Of a DNA stretch of 64,000 nucleotides, positions 34,590-45,555 are shown piece by piece. Source of the DNA: Micropterix aruncella (Eukaryota > Arthropoda > Insecta > Lepidoptera > Micropterigidae). The DNA lies in assembly GCA_944548615.1 (NCBI GenBank), contig OX155957.1, positions 3,030,795 to 3,094,794 on the forward strand, read 5' to 3'. Made by a program: the position numbers and the translations under genes. The stretch's first letter is position 1, and each line of letters begins with the position of its first letter. A model generated the notes under the pieces. That model made no database searches and was not told the origin of the DNA. It saw only the letters and a program-made list of their open reading frames with translations.

Positions 34590-34745
34590 GCTTTGCTACC
34601 TTGCTACTTTGGACTTCCCATAAAAATGCATTGTCATCGTAATTGAACTAAAATGTAAAATGTCAACTTCATAGGATAAGAGGAAGTGGTCCTAATTCAG
34701 CATGCAAGATTTGATATAAACAAACAAACATACTAACAAACATTA
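34590..34745 (-). repeat. Dispersed repeat, inverted relative to 17080-17194
   Basis: Shares the reverse complement of CCACTTCCTCTTAT.CTATG and 'GATGACAATGC' with 17.1 kb. Ends with AAACAAACAAACAT-like bases common at LINE 3' ends. Confidence 0.5.
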
Positions 34746-34754
34746 CAAGTAAAA

Positions 34755-34820
34755 AGATTGTAAAAAAGGGTCCGGGTTTGACTCCCGGCTGGGTTACCAT
34801 TTTCTGTTGGGATAAAATAA
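34755..34820 (+). repeat. tRNA-derived SINE, 3' part
   Basis: CCGGGTTTGACTCCCGGCTG contains a polymerase III B-box. It is followed by GGGTTACCATTTTCTG and 'TTGGGATAAAA', matching the minus-strand copy at 59735-59860. The A-box half is missing here. Confidence 0.6.
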
Positions 34821-35345
34821 TAATAATAAACTCTTTATTTGCACTTAATTAGTATACAAAAAGGCGAGCTTATTGCCACATGGCAATGTCTCACAACTAA
34901 CTTAAACACAATGGTACATGCGCGCATTGTGAAAATAAAGATTATTACATAACATTTAGACAAGTGGAAGAATTTAAAACTAATAATGCCCGAGGAAAGG
35001 TTGGGAGAGGAAGAGGAGAGAAAGAAGAACTGGTTACTTCTTAGAAAGGTAATAATAATAATCAATAAAGGTGAGTCTTAAACAATGGTAAAGAAGGCGA
35101 GTTTCGTATATTTGCTGGGAGATCGTTCCAGGGTCTTGCACCATGGACACAGAAAGAATAGGAATAGAAATCACTATTATGACTCGGAATTTTTAATAAA
35201 CTGTCAGAGGCTGGCCGAAGTACGAGACCGTGGGAACTTAGTGGTTCAAAAAGCTCGTGGAGATAAGATGGTGTTAATTGGGAGAGTACACGATATAGGA
35301 GAGCAAGTGTATGAACATTTCTCCATTGGCGTACTGGCAACTACT
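34815..35345 (-). mobile_element. CR1/L2-like LINE end with (TTATTA) tail
   Basis: The tail on the plus strand is AATAATAATAATAA (34816-34830), then a ~230-base 3' untranslated region, then the coding end. It lies tail to tail with the SINE on its left, sharing the A/T-rich tail bases. Confidence 0.7.
35062..35340 (-). pseudogene. CR1/L2-like ORF2 C-terminal fragment
   Basis: The minus strand reads TLALLYRVLSQLTPSYLHEL, then FCVHGARPWNDLPANIRNSP and LPLFKTHLY. This is the hallmark end of CR1/L2 group reverse transcriptases (L-x-PSYL, then ARPWNxLP, then FK). The frame is open for about 92 codons and continues toward the stop near 35062. The reverse transcriptase core is missing through 5' truncation at about 35345. 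Confidence 0.82.
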
Positions 35346-35399
35346 TTAACTGTGAACGGTATAAAGACTAATGGAAAACTTTAAAAATAAACGGAATGT

Positions 35400-36144
35400 A
35401 AATATTTTTTTTCTCGATGTAATGCAATAACAAGTTGATACACACAGACTTACACACCTTTGCAACCATACATATACCTACGCTCATCATTGTAGAGTTG
35501 ATTGTAACAGATTGTCGTATCATTGTGAAATTTTACAATAAAGGGTAGAAACAATCAAACAAACAATTTCTGAAGAGGCAGGGAATAAACACAAATATAA
35601 GGTTTTTTTATTGACTTCTGCATTTTGTTGGCCGAATGCAAGCATATAATCGAAAAGCGACCTATATTAATTTAAAGTGGTAGAGTCTTAAAATAAGGCA
35701 AATTCATAGAAAATGTCCTATCAAGGCGTGCTTCACATTTCGAGTGGAAGTACGTTTTGTTGTTTGGAGCATTCTATGTTGCCATTACGTCAAAGGGTAA
35801 GGTGGAAATATCACCGAAAGCCCGCGCAAGAATCCCCGAACGAACGATACATCGCTATCAGAGAATTCCAATCGGGATTCGTCTTCGGGGGCCTGTCAAG
35901 CCGACGCGACGGTCGACGCTATGTGCCATTCAGAAATGCCTCGCAGTCCTAATTGGTATGCTATTTGGATATTTGGGATTCATCGAGATTTTGGTTGACA
36001 AAGGCTGTGATCTTTTCAACTGAGTTATGGTGTAATCGACTTCACGTTTTATTTTCCCATACGCACTTGATACCTATACTGAACTGTAATACTTTTGGTG
36101 GGAGATAATGGACACAGGGTGTTGGGCCATTCTGATCCATGTGT
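35400..36144. other. Intergenic, nothing firm
   Basis: Two overlapping plus frames at 35713-36023 have a mixed composition (CCGAAAGCCCGCGCAAG region) but no known motif. 35400-35570 has an AATAAA near 35540. Confidence 0.3.
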
Positions 36145-36635
36145 TAGGGTCGGCCCTCACAGGGACTCACAGGGTCAGCACCCATCCGATAGCCTTCAAA
36201 AAGAAGTGCGAGTCGGGGTAGGACTCTGTGCCTGCGGACCGGCTTTCCTTGGGAATCGTACTTCGGGCGCTCCTGGACGGTCTGCGCACCGTGCGGCGTC
36301 AGCCAATCAATTGTGCATTTCGACAGATAACCGGGGGAGTCGGGAGTGTAACCGGCTTTGTTTACTATAGAGCGGGGGTATGGTAGTTGTTAACCTTATG
36401 ACATCCACTCTTGAAACGACCAATCGGCCACCCGATCCCATGTGGTAGCCGGGCAATGGACGCTGTGGTCCGCGATAGATTTTGGTTGATACCGAATCAC
36501 CGCTAACATAAGGGATAGGACCGCGCAAGCGACCCTGAACCCGCCCCAAGTATCTACGTTCATCCCACGGCTGAAGAACGATCATACATTGTTATACCCG
36601 CCTGGGGTTGCGGGTTCGCCCGTTTTAGGTGACAT
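36145..36635 (-). repeat. GC-rich dispersed repeat, copy
   Basis: On the minus strand the head is near 36620 (CGGGCGAACCCGCAACCCCA) and the body follows to GGGTGCTGACCCTG at about 36165. The tail is missing. It carries more indels than the 6.3 and 51 kb copies; the 116-codon frame is broken. Confidence 0.72.
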
Positions 36636-36719
36636 CTCACAATGTAATACTTTTGGTGCCAAATGCAGGGTCTATAATAAAGGTGCCAAAACAGAGATTA
36701 ATATTCAACTGATGTCTTG

Positions 36720-37035
36720 GTATTTTCTACAATATTTCTGTATACATTTTTTATATTATGCGATTTTATACAGGTTTGCCCTATTTTGATAACATTATAC
36801 AGTCTTTAGTATAAACTTCTCTGCCAGAAATTAAGATTAAAATTTCTTCTTTCAATTTATTGAGCATATGGAGGTTTTTTTTAATTATTTTTTCGATTTA
36901 ATGGCTCGTTGATAACAAACTCAGCCTAATTGTATTATATTTTAAATGTTGAAAGCATTCGAAATTTGAATTATTTCGTTATGTCATCCTTCATTTATGA
37001 AACGGCTTTGCCAAAGTGATCAATGTGTTGCCAAT
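36720..37035 (-). repeat. Inverted copy of the 25.09-25.38 kb interior segment
   Basis: Shares TTTCTGGCAGAG, 'CCTCCATATGCTCAAT', 'TGATAACAAACTCAG' and 'AAACGGCTTTGCC' blocks as reverse complement. It stands without the LTR-like repeats found at 24.8/25.4 kb. Confidence 0.7.
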
Positions 37036-37496
37036 GTGAGCCAATGTGACATCCATCTATAGAAGTGGTTGTCGGTACCGGTTAATGTCTGTCCTGTGGT
37101 GTGTGGGAAATAAGATATATAGCGGGGGAATTTTGCAATTAGAGCAGCGGTTCACTAAAATTAAACAATCAAGGTATCATCAGATTAACAAAATAAGGCC
37201 ATCGGACAGGAGCATCTCCAAAAGCGACACTCAAGGAGGAAGCTCCCATTAACATAACTCGCCGTTCTGAGATGAGATAGCGATCGACTGACGGGAGCTC
37301 TCCTATTGCGGGAGTCCATAGCAGTTTACCATTGGGCACACGAAGAAAAGGTTTGAATCATGTGAACTCAAAAAATCTTTTCGTAGAAGCGCAATTTTCT
37401 GAAATATTACGAATTATAGAACTTTAAATGATATCCGTATGTAGATAAAGGCATCGATTATATATATAGCATCAGATTGCCCAACGCCATAGTACG

Positions 37497-38940
37497 TTTT
37501 AGCAACCCTTCTGCGCTAGCGACACGCAGGTGGCGCTGATAGCATTGTCCAGCGAAACGAATAGAAATTTATTGGCCATCTAAAATAAAATTGATAATAA
37601 ATGGTGTTTTATAAAGGATTGATTGATTATAAAATACAATTATTTGGCTTATCACAGCAATAAATAAAGAGATAGAATGCCATCTAATTGTTTATCTGAA
37701 CATTTAAGTGCGTAATTACTACGTTTATAAACCTCTGTACCAATTAAAAAATTGAAATCTCAATGTAATAATACCTGTGATTTAAAAATTCGTCTGTTAT
37801 TGTAATATTATTTTATTTCGGGATAGGATACCGTATTGGGGTGCTTAGAGCGCCATTTATAGTGCGTCGGTAATCACACCACGAACGCCGCCATATTAAA
37901 CATACGAGAATATTAATGGATGTTTGGAACTAAAAATACCATACACGTTGCGTTCCTTAGTAAAATCCTAGCTGCCAAAATATATACATATAAGCATTTA
38001 CAACCTACGATGAGTCTGCAATAACCAATTTCAAGTGACGGTTACTATAAAGGTTACTATAAAATACGTTTATATTAGAATAAACTTTAAATTGGCTTTA
38101 TTCGTGTACTCGTTTACGCAGGGTAAACTCCATTGGAATCCCGAACTATTCAGGGTACAGTCCAAGCGTTCAAGAAATTTCATATTGCGCGGGGCAGCCG
38201 CTTGGACTGCGTTCAAGAGGATCGCAAGCGCAACAAGCGGCGTTAGTTAGTTAAACTCGGATTAGACGATGACGCTCCAATTAACCCGGATTAAAGTTAT
38301 TTGGATCGAGCGGCGGTGGCTACCCATAATATCGCCTATAAATGGAATACCTGTCTTGTGGAGCGGAGTGGTTGTAATACGGTTTTATAGATGGATGGAT
38401 TATAAAAGTTAGTGGATAAGAATTTGTATGTAAGGTACTTGTTTGGTACTAAGTGTGTAACGAGATGTGTAAGGAAACATTTATAATCTTACGATTTGTA
38501 TTTAATTCATATTTAATTATTTCAAATAATAGTTACATATTTATTTAATAATGAATGAGTCATTTGTAAAATATATTTATTTATTTATTAAGGAAACATA
38601 CAGCGGTACAAAAAGTAATACAATTACATTAAATACAATATTTCTGGCTGATAACAGGTATTCAACAACGGTTTAATGATTTAAGTCTCCAATACGCACA
38701 GTGCTTATCGTAAGGGTTGGGAGAGGGAAAAGGAAGGAATGGCTGTTAAAATTTTATGTAATAATGTGCAGTACAAAAAATGTGACAAATATACTTATTT
38801 ATAAAAAAAAATGAGATTAAAGACTATTCATTAACAATGTTAGTATAGATGACCAAATAAATTGTTATTAGTTTCGACGTCAATGCAATCAGCGCCATAT
38901 GCATTTCGCCGGTGCAGAAGGGTTGTCAAAATGTAATAAT
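37497..38940. repeat. Imperfect inverted repeats ~1.3 kb apart
   Basis: 37497-37566 and 38870-38940 are reverse complements at roughly 70 percent, with GCAACCCTTCTGCG, 'GGCGCTGAT' and 'GCATTG' blocks conserved. The interior contains a GC-rich patch (38140-38390) and a nested dispersed repeat at 38572-38790. It may be the ends of an old DNA transposon; no transposase seen. Confidence 0.45.
38572..38790 (-). repeat. Dispersed LINE-3'-end-like repeat
   Basis: Shares with 56188-56425 the blocks GGAAACATACAGCG, 'AATACAATATTTCTG', 'GTCTCCAATACGCACAGTGC' and 'GGTTGGGAG'. It begins with TTTATTTATTTATT, i.e. an AATA-type tail on the minus strand. A short piece is at 46905-46945. Confidence 0.65.
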
Positions 38941-38949
38941 ATGATATAA

Positions 38950-39940
38950 TCAATGGTATAACACATAGCTACTGTTTCTATATTTTTTGTATGCAAGAAA
39001 AGATTCTGCATCTATTAATCAAGTAAGGAATGCAGTTTTTGAGTAACACCGACCTCAAAAGATAAATACATACTTTATTTGTTATTTTTTTATTAATAAA
39101 GACAACATAATATCTATAAACTGACTTGGTACGTAACTTGACAAGAATGTGAAGATTTAAAATATTTTTTTAAATAACTGCGATACATCACTGAATTGTA
39201 TTGACTCAAAAACTGTAGAAACGGTGACTCCAACGGGTAGTCGTTTAACTTACATGACTAGGTATATAAGCCTTTGAGGACCATAAGCTTTGCGTATGAG
39301 TATGATTGTGGATAAATAAAACTGAAAGGGCGATGTACATAATATGTATTTCAAGTTTTGCGAAAATTAGTTGCATAGATTTTGCATAAATTGTTGAGAA
39401 ATAAGTGGCCATGTTGTATAAAGCTGCAAAATTATTTTTTTTTTCCAAAATTTCTATATTTTAATATTTACTTCAGAAATCATACGTAGTAATAAAATCA
39501 AATTAGGAAGTTGCTATAACCATTTTATTTATTTATTTATTTAATATCACTAGATTTCGTTTTATCATTTGCAATATTTTAAAAAAATACGGTGTATTTT
39601 TAAATAGTAATTTTTGCTATTATTATGCTTCTTATATCTCAATAACATGGAGAAAATATAATTTCTAAATTATTCGTATTCGATAATTTATAAAATGATT
39701 TTTGAAATTATGGGACACATATGTCCTTCAAGGGTTAAACAAATAAACAAGGTAATCCTCTGCATTAAAGGCCTTATCGATGGCCTTGTATGCGGTTCTT
39801 TTTAGGAGGCTCTTGAATACATATAAATAGAGAATTTCGAATGTCATCACCCATTATAGATCTGGGAGCAGGCAACAGGTTTATATATGAGCTAGCCTTT
39901 TATAAACTAACAGGTTGATTACCGGTAATGCACATCTGCA
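38950..39940. other. AT-rich intergenic
   Basis: (TTTA)n at 39525-39543; otherwise nothing recognised. Confidence 0.3.
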
Positions 39941-39944
39941 TCAA

Positions 39945-40480
39945 AAAAGTTTATTTACGATGATGACATCGCATTGGCAGTTCAGACTGAAACTTAGGAA
40001 GATGGAGAGGGAATACTGCCCAAAGATCTTAAATCGCTAAACCGGTGTTTCCAAAACTGCCGTCTCCTACCCAATCCCTCGATAACAGAATCTCGCTGTA
40101 TCCACCTAAACAGTCACAGTGCCAATGCGAGTCTGGACGTACTTTTTAGCGGGGTGAACATTACAAATATCTCTGACCCCAAAGCGAAATATCTTAGGTA
40201 CATTCAAGAGCACCCCAACGGAACGGCTGTTAACTTTGTGCAACATTGAAATCCTCATATTCGACGCCAGCCTGCTCTGTGCAGAGAGTGAACAAAATGC
40301 GGTCAAAATCGTATGTACTCGTACTATTTCACTCTCGAACTTCTCCAATGGCAAAAAACGCATGTACTCGCGATATCCTCCTGGGAATCAGCCGAATTAT
40401 TCTCGCCAATAGGTTCAATCAACTGCGATGTGGACAAACATTGCCTAATCCCAACCATGCACACACGCTCGCTTGAAATC
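39945..40480 (+). pseudogene. Jockey-like LINE reverse transcriptase remnant
   Basis: Reading across frames: FIYDDDIALAVQTET (the catalytic Y-A-DD box, here YDDD), then LPKDLKSLNRCFQNCRLLPN, NPSITESRCIHLNSHSANAS and 'LDVLFSGVNITNISDPKAKYL'. This is the reverse transcriptase core and thumb of an insect Jockey-type element. Stops occur after AVQTET and after FVQH, and the frame changes several times. The later part is shortened by a deletion. It is an old remnant that abuts the RTE fragment in opposite orientation. Confidence 0.75.
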
Positions 40481-40589
40481 GACTAGCGCCCGTGCGAACG
40501 TGTGACACGAAACTGCATCCGCACAGGCCACAGTTGATGCCCCAGAACGCTTCACAAATGTGGTTGGAGAGATTGCCAATGCGATCAAT

Positions 40590-41090
40590 TTTGTATTAAA
40601 TCCTTGTTCTCCGTCATTCCCTCATTACTGAGGATCGTGGCCACTAGACAACAGTTTGCCTATAAGGCTCCTCCACTTCGACCTGTCTTTTGCATGGCGG
40701 GTCGCAGATTGTATTGACCCTTTTGTAACTTCTTTGATGAGGTCGTTCCATCTGGCCGGTGATCTGTCTCTGCTTCTTCTTTCCCCCACTTGACCCCCGG
40801 AAAGCATTTTCTCCTGATTTTCTGGGTTTCTCCTGGCAACCTGACCAAAGTACTGCAGGACCCTTTTCATCCATATGGTAGAGAGCCTCACTTGGATGCC
40901 GTGATGCGATTTGTTGGTGCGGCGTGCTGTCCATGCGATTCATAGCATTTTACGCCAACACCACATCTCCAGTGCATCGATTTTGGTGCGTATCCGAGCC
41001 TTCAGGGTCCATGTCTCCGATGCATAGAGAAAGATCGAGAAAACCAGAGCTCGAACCAGCCTGACCTTAGTCCGCTTACTTATGTATACC
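40590..41090 (-). pseudogene. RTE-clade LINE ORF2 C-terminus
   Basis: The minus strand from about 41090 reads VRLVRALVFSIFLYASETWT, IDALEMWCWRKML, a TGA, then WTARRTNKSHHGIQ, VRLSTIWMKRVLQYFGQVAR, DRSPARWNDLI and HAKDRSKWR, ending GHDPQ and a stop at about 40625. This is the known RTE/BovB C-terminal signature (ASETW, MWCWRRML-I-WT-RTN, FGH-ARR, RSR-RSP-RW, A-DR-WR). At least one in-frame stop makes it dead. The short 3' untranslated region down to about 40590 also fits RTE. The catalytic core is missing. Confidence 0.88.
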
Positions 41091-41099
41091 CCGATTTGT

Positions 41100-41785
41100 A
41101 TTAAATAGAACTTACAATATATTTTCAGGTCAAAAACAAAGTACCGCTACCCTTTTCGACATCCTGTATGGAGTTATTCAAGGTGTGCAGTAAATATTAT
41201 AGCACCACAAATATTAGATTTAAAAACGATAGGATAAAGTCGATATAATCAATCTCTTGCTTTCCGCGACAATAACTCATTGGCAATTAGTCTCCCGTCT
41301 CGATCAGGTGTATGTCCACTTGTCATGCCCGTACCGTCGCGGCATGCATATGCAGGAGGTGTTTTGTCAACGGTTCTATTGAGATATCGCCGCTTGAATG
41401 GAAACAACGCGATTGCAGGAATAAAAACGTATCGACTGCTGCGATTACGCCGAATGTCACCATATAGGGATCACTCACGGTCGGGCGGCGGGCAAGAAAG
41501 GCGCGCGCGTATCACGTGAAAAATCGCTGTCAATTTATAAGCAGGAATGGTCAACCATTTTATTTTTATGGTTATTTAATATTTTATTTTAATAAAACAT
41601 CATAAGAACAATAAAATAAAGACGTAATATCTAACGACAGTAAAGCCAAAGATGTTTTAAATTATTTTCAATATAAAAAAGGAATATAAAATATGTTACA
41701 TAATACAAAAAAAATAAAAATGAATTGTGTGTGCTTAAGCGGGTGTTGGTTTATGGCTTTGGTGGGTTTTTGTGATGGAGAGCTT
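41100..41785. other. Intergenic with GC-rich patch
   Basis: 41300-41525 is GC-richer (CGGGCGGCGGGCAAG near 41482); the rest is AT-rich. No gene recognised. Confidence 0.3.
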
Positions 41786-41841
41786 ATATGTGTGTGTGTG
41801 TGTGTGAGAGAGAGAGGGTGTGTGTGTGTGTGTGTGAGAGG

Positions 41842-41882
<41 letters not shown>

Positions 41883-41925
41883 AGGGTGTGTGTGTGTGTT
41901 TGTGTGTGTAAGTATATCTGTAGTC
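41786..41925. repeat. (TG)n/(GA)n microsatellite
   Basis: About 140 bases of TG repeats interrupted by GAGA runs and TTTG. Frames of valine/cysteine (plus) and threonine/histidine (minus) are artefacts. A short (AAC)n follows at 41994-42010. Confidence 0.95.
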
Positions 41926-42135
41926 GGTAAGTGCATGTGAGTGCATGAGGAAACACGGGATGGTAACTCAATTTTCTGATATCTAGCTATTTACAACAAC
42001 AACAACAACAAAGGACCGACTACTGTCGTGATAAATATGACAATTTCGTTAAAGTCTAAATTGTATCCATGTATAGCACGTGGCAATACCAAATTTGCAC
42101 CATAGTTTGTGGTGCACCTTGGTATGGGATTAATG

Positions 42136-42802
42136 CAGTGGTTCTGAAACTTATTTCGTATACCGCCCATTTAGAAAATCAATTATTTTTCAGCGCCCCC
42201 CAATTTTTGTTTACTTTATAACATTTTAAAAACCGGAATGACATTCATTACTTTAATTCTAAACTAGACTTTTTTTACCAGTGGGAGCAACTATAACGCA
42301 ACTTTATAATATTAAAAGTATCTTTTATTAAAATTAAAACAAACATAATCAATTTTAATTTTAAAAGTAACCTAATGGGAAGAATGAATCTGATGATTTT
42401 TAACAAGTTTGTTGATATCAGGTTCGAATTTGCTCAAAAACAGCTGCAAGTCGCGGCGTTCGGTAACATGTAAACGATTTCTCTTTTTAGTAAGCAGCGT
42501 TGCCACAACACTAAATCCACGTGCACACAAATATGACGATGGGAATGATATCCTACGAAAGCTATGTTAAATATTTTTATTTTGTATACAATCAAACAAG
42601 GCAGAAATATGAACTAAATAATCAATATAACCTAGGTTTTAATTTCAGTGAATTTTAAAATAGTAAGTAGATGAAATTACAATTCTGCCATAGCCCCCCT
42701 AAACCACTTTAATACCCCCTATTTTTTTCTGCGTCCCTTACCGCCCCCTCTAGGCCACCAGCACCCACAACGGGGCGTTATCGCCCAATTTGAGAACCAC
42801 TG
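42136..42802 (-). mobile_element. hAT element remnant with transposase end
   Basis: Ends CAGTGGTTCTGAAACTTA (42136) and ATTTGAGAACCACTG (to 42802) form the well-known hAT terminal repeat. Only the last part of a transposase gene remains between them. Flanking 8-base duplications are not clear (GATTAATG versus CGTTAAAA). Confidence 0.85.
42372..42564 (-). pseudogene. hAT transposase C-terminal dimerisation domain
   Basis: The minus strand reads SYLCARGFSVVATLLTKKRN, RLHVTERRDLQLFLSKFEPD and INKLVKNHQIHSSH, then TAG at 42372-42374. This is the hAT C-terminal dimerisation region as in ZBED5/FAM200-like proteins (YLCExGFS, KxRNRL, L-x-PDIxKL, x-H-x-SH-stop). The preceding catalytic part is absent, so the element was internally deleted. 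About 60 codons are intact. Confidence 0.85.
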
Positions 42803-42809
42803 CGTTAAA

Positions 42810-43694
42810 ATATCACGCGTGTGTCGGGAAGGCGCTCGTATGCTCAACTTACTCAGAAGATATGGACTGTCCAACCCAGAATGATTTATCTTACATAAAA
42901 GCCACATCTCTTATGCTAATCGGCGGTCCTTCAATGTTTATAAACAATACCATTGTAGTCCTTCAGCGTATGACAAACGGGAGGAAAATGAGTGGAAATT
43001 TAGGGGATGTATAAATTATTTTTAAATGCTCAAACTTCGTACGCCCAGTAAATAATATGCAATACGCTCAATCCTCAACTTCTGTATGGTATACTGCGGA
43101 CACCAGAAGTTAAATGCAAAATCTAAGCAGGCTACGTAAGTACTCGACATAAACCGTCCTTAAAGAATGTATAATTTAACATGAACAATAATTTAAAATA
43201 AAAAAAGACACGGCTGTCGTTACAAAAAGTGAACGATTGTATTTAGAATTAATATAAACCATTGGTTTTATCTGAAAAGCACGTTTTTAAGAAAATAAAA
43301 TTCTTCGTGGAAACAATATTCGGTCAAACCAAATTAAATTTACAGAATCTCCGTTACGGCCTCGTTGACGCGTGTTTTATTTATAAAGATACTGTGCTGA
43401 TAGATGATTGCGCACTCTTTGAATCAGTCGACGGGCCTTGTCTTAGGACCTTGACGTCTTCCCCTGGACAATTGCCCTTTAGCAGGGCTTCACGTGAGCC
43501 AGGCCCAATGGCCCGGTTTTCTGAGTGCGGATTCGCAACACTGTGCCCTGCGGCAGGTATTTCGAAACGTTCACGCGCCGCCGCCGTTCTCAGTCGGTCA
43601 CCCCTCTCGGTGCTCAAGTACTAAATTATTTATCCATATATATGCATATTTTAGGAATGTACTCAATCAGACCAGAACGATATGATGTCAAAGT
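42810..43694. other. Intergenic with a GC-rich patch
   Basis: 43380-43620 has higher GC and overlapping frames on both strands (43262-43624 plus, 43381-43617 minus) without recognisable domains. Confidence 0.3.
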
Positions 43695-43734
43695 CATAAC
43701 TTTCTGGGGTAGCGGGTTCGCTCGTATTAGTTGA
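43695..43734 (-). repeat. GC-rich dispersed repeat, head fragment
   Basis: CTGGGGTAGCGGGTTCGCTC on the plus strand is the reverse complement of the family head. Confidence 0.5.
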
Positions 43735-44263
43735 TAACCCGCATTGTAAAAACTGTAAATAATGATGGTGAAGCTCTTGATAAATAACAGAGCCTGGTCT
43801 CTTCGCTCAATCATGCTCGACCACTCACCTCACTGCAATCACAAAGTTGAAAGTGTTGCGACTGAAGACTATTTGTCATTTAGCGTACTAGCCAGACCTT
43901 ATTCCAACAATTTCCACTTTTGGATGACCTTTTTGCGGGGGGAAGTATACTCTTAACCCCTAGAGCGCCAATTGGCCGATATCGGCCACAACACGATTCA
44001 GTGTGACGGCCCCGTTTTAATTTTATTTTAATTTAATTTGTTTTATTTTATCATGTTTTATTAAGTTAATATGTTTTATTTTAATTATGGGTACAGTGTT
44101 TTGGCAGTAATTAATGTTTTGGTGAGACAGTGTCATAATTCAATTTTTTTACTAATTTTTACTAGAGGCCTGAAGGGTTAAGAGGTAATAAAAACACCTC
44201 GGAAGCATTATTTAGTGCTATTTTTCATATGATGTTCAAGAGAGTTTACAACACACCTGGGGG

Positions 44264-44965
44264 TGTAGCTAAAATGGGCGAACCCGTCCCCCCAGGGAGT
44301 TATAACAACATTAGGCCGTCTTGTCTCAACCTTCATCTTTTGGCCATGGAGTGAACGTAAAGACTTAGCGGATAAATACAATCCACAGTCAAGCAACGCC
44401 GACAGCCATCGCCCAACGCTTAGCCCAAGAGTCCAACGCCTTGCCGCGAGGCACTGGGAAAAGGAAAAAGCGGGCTGACCTCGCTCCCTTACTATCAGAT
44501 TTGGACGAATTTCTTTAAACTTCAGTCTAGTCACAGATTCGAAGTCGCTGGAGCGGCCTCTACCTGATTTAAGCTGTAATTCAGTTCAAATTTATTGCGG
44601 ACCGAGGCGCCCTTTGCGCGTCAATATCACTCGGTATCGGGTGGCCAACGAATAATTACAAAGGTGGCTAACTACCCCCAATGCTTAGGAAACGTACGTT
44701 TCCAGACTCCGTCGCTTATTCACTCGAGTGCACAATCGATTGGCTGACGTTGCACGGTGCGGAAACCCTCTAGTTTCGCCTGAGGTGTTCCACCAGTGGG
44801 AAACTAAGTTTCTAACTGGTCACTACTGGAATTACAGCCGAGACGACAGAGGATTTTCCTGGTTAGCCCTCTTCCAATGAGAGTTGAATCGTGAGTTGAG
44901 CCGACCTCAGAAAATATATAAGCAGGCCATCAGGCCCATGCTGCACGGTCCCGTTCGGTCTCAGA
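44264..44965 (+). repeat. GC-rich dispersed repeat nested in the piggyBac-like element
   Basis: Head GGGCGAACCCGTCCCCCCAG, body and tail (GTGAGTTGAGCCGACC, 44890 region) are present. It is more diverged than the 6.3 kb copy. Confidence 0.75.
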
Positions 44966-45555
44966 GTTTTACAACAGAGGCCAACTCCCACCATATGAAA
45001 CTTTACAGTGCATTTTTAAATGAAACTTTAAAATGAGAAAACTAGTATAAAAACCTACGATTTCCTGCCCCTCTCCACAAGAAGTGCACCTCGGCCGTAT
45101 CGCGCCAGTGGACTTATTACACATCAAATTGATGTCGCGTTGCGAGTTACAGCATCGCTTCCCGTTTCGTTTTGAGATCGTGTCATGCGGGTATTGCTTG
45201 TCTCGTGACGTCACTCCTCTTGTCAATTTCTGATTAGCATGAATGCGTGAAGCCTCATTAGCATTCGCACTAAATCAAGATTGCAAATTTGATTAGCTTG
45301 AAAATACAGTATCGAGCGGCTGGTGGCATTTATTGGACGGCTAATTTTATTGTCCCATTAATTGTGCAATTGCGCAGTAGTTTTACATAAACAATTATTT
45401 AGTGTTATTACCTTACCTTCTATTGTCATGTATGCCTATGCAGTGCATTTCATATAGATTGCAGATGCAATGCTATTAAGACCCAATGACAAGTAAAAGG
45501 CACTTCCTGTGAGGTCGATATCAGCATTCTTAGAAATGTTTTTGCTTTAATTCTT
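44966..45555. other. Interior of the piggyBac-like element, possibly captured DNA
   Basis: 45050-45370 has ordinary GC, CpG sites, a CRE-like GTGACGTCAC (about 45206) and several ATTA words, and no repeat partner. It could be a captured host segment. No coding frame supported. Confidence 0.35.

Noticed and set aside
36095..36370. 91-residue plus-strand protein
   Set aside because: Antisense frame through a GC-rich repeat copy.
41668..41971. Val-Cys and Thr-His repeat proteins
   Set aside because: Frames across a TG/GA microsatellite.
42128..42810. 8-base target duplication of the 42.1 kb hAT element
   Set aside because: GATTAATG and CGTTAAAA agree at only four of eight positions.
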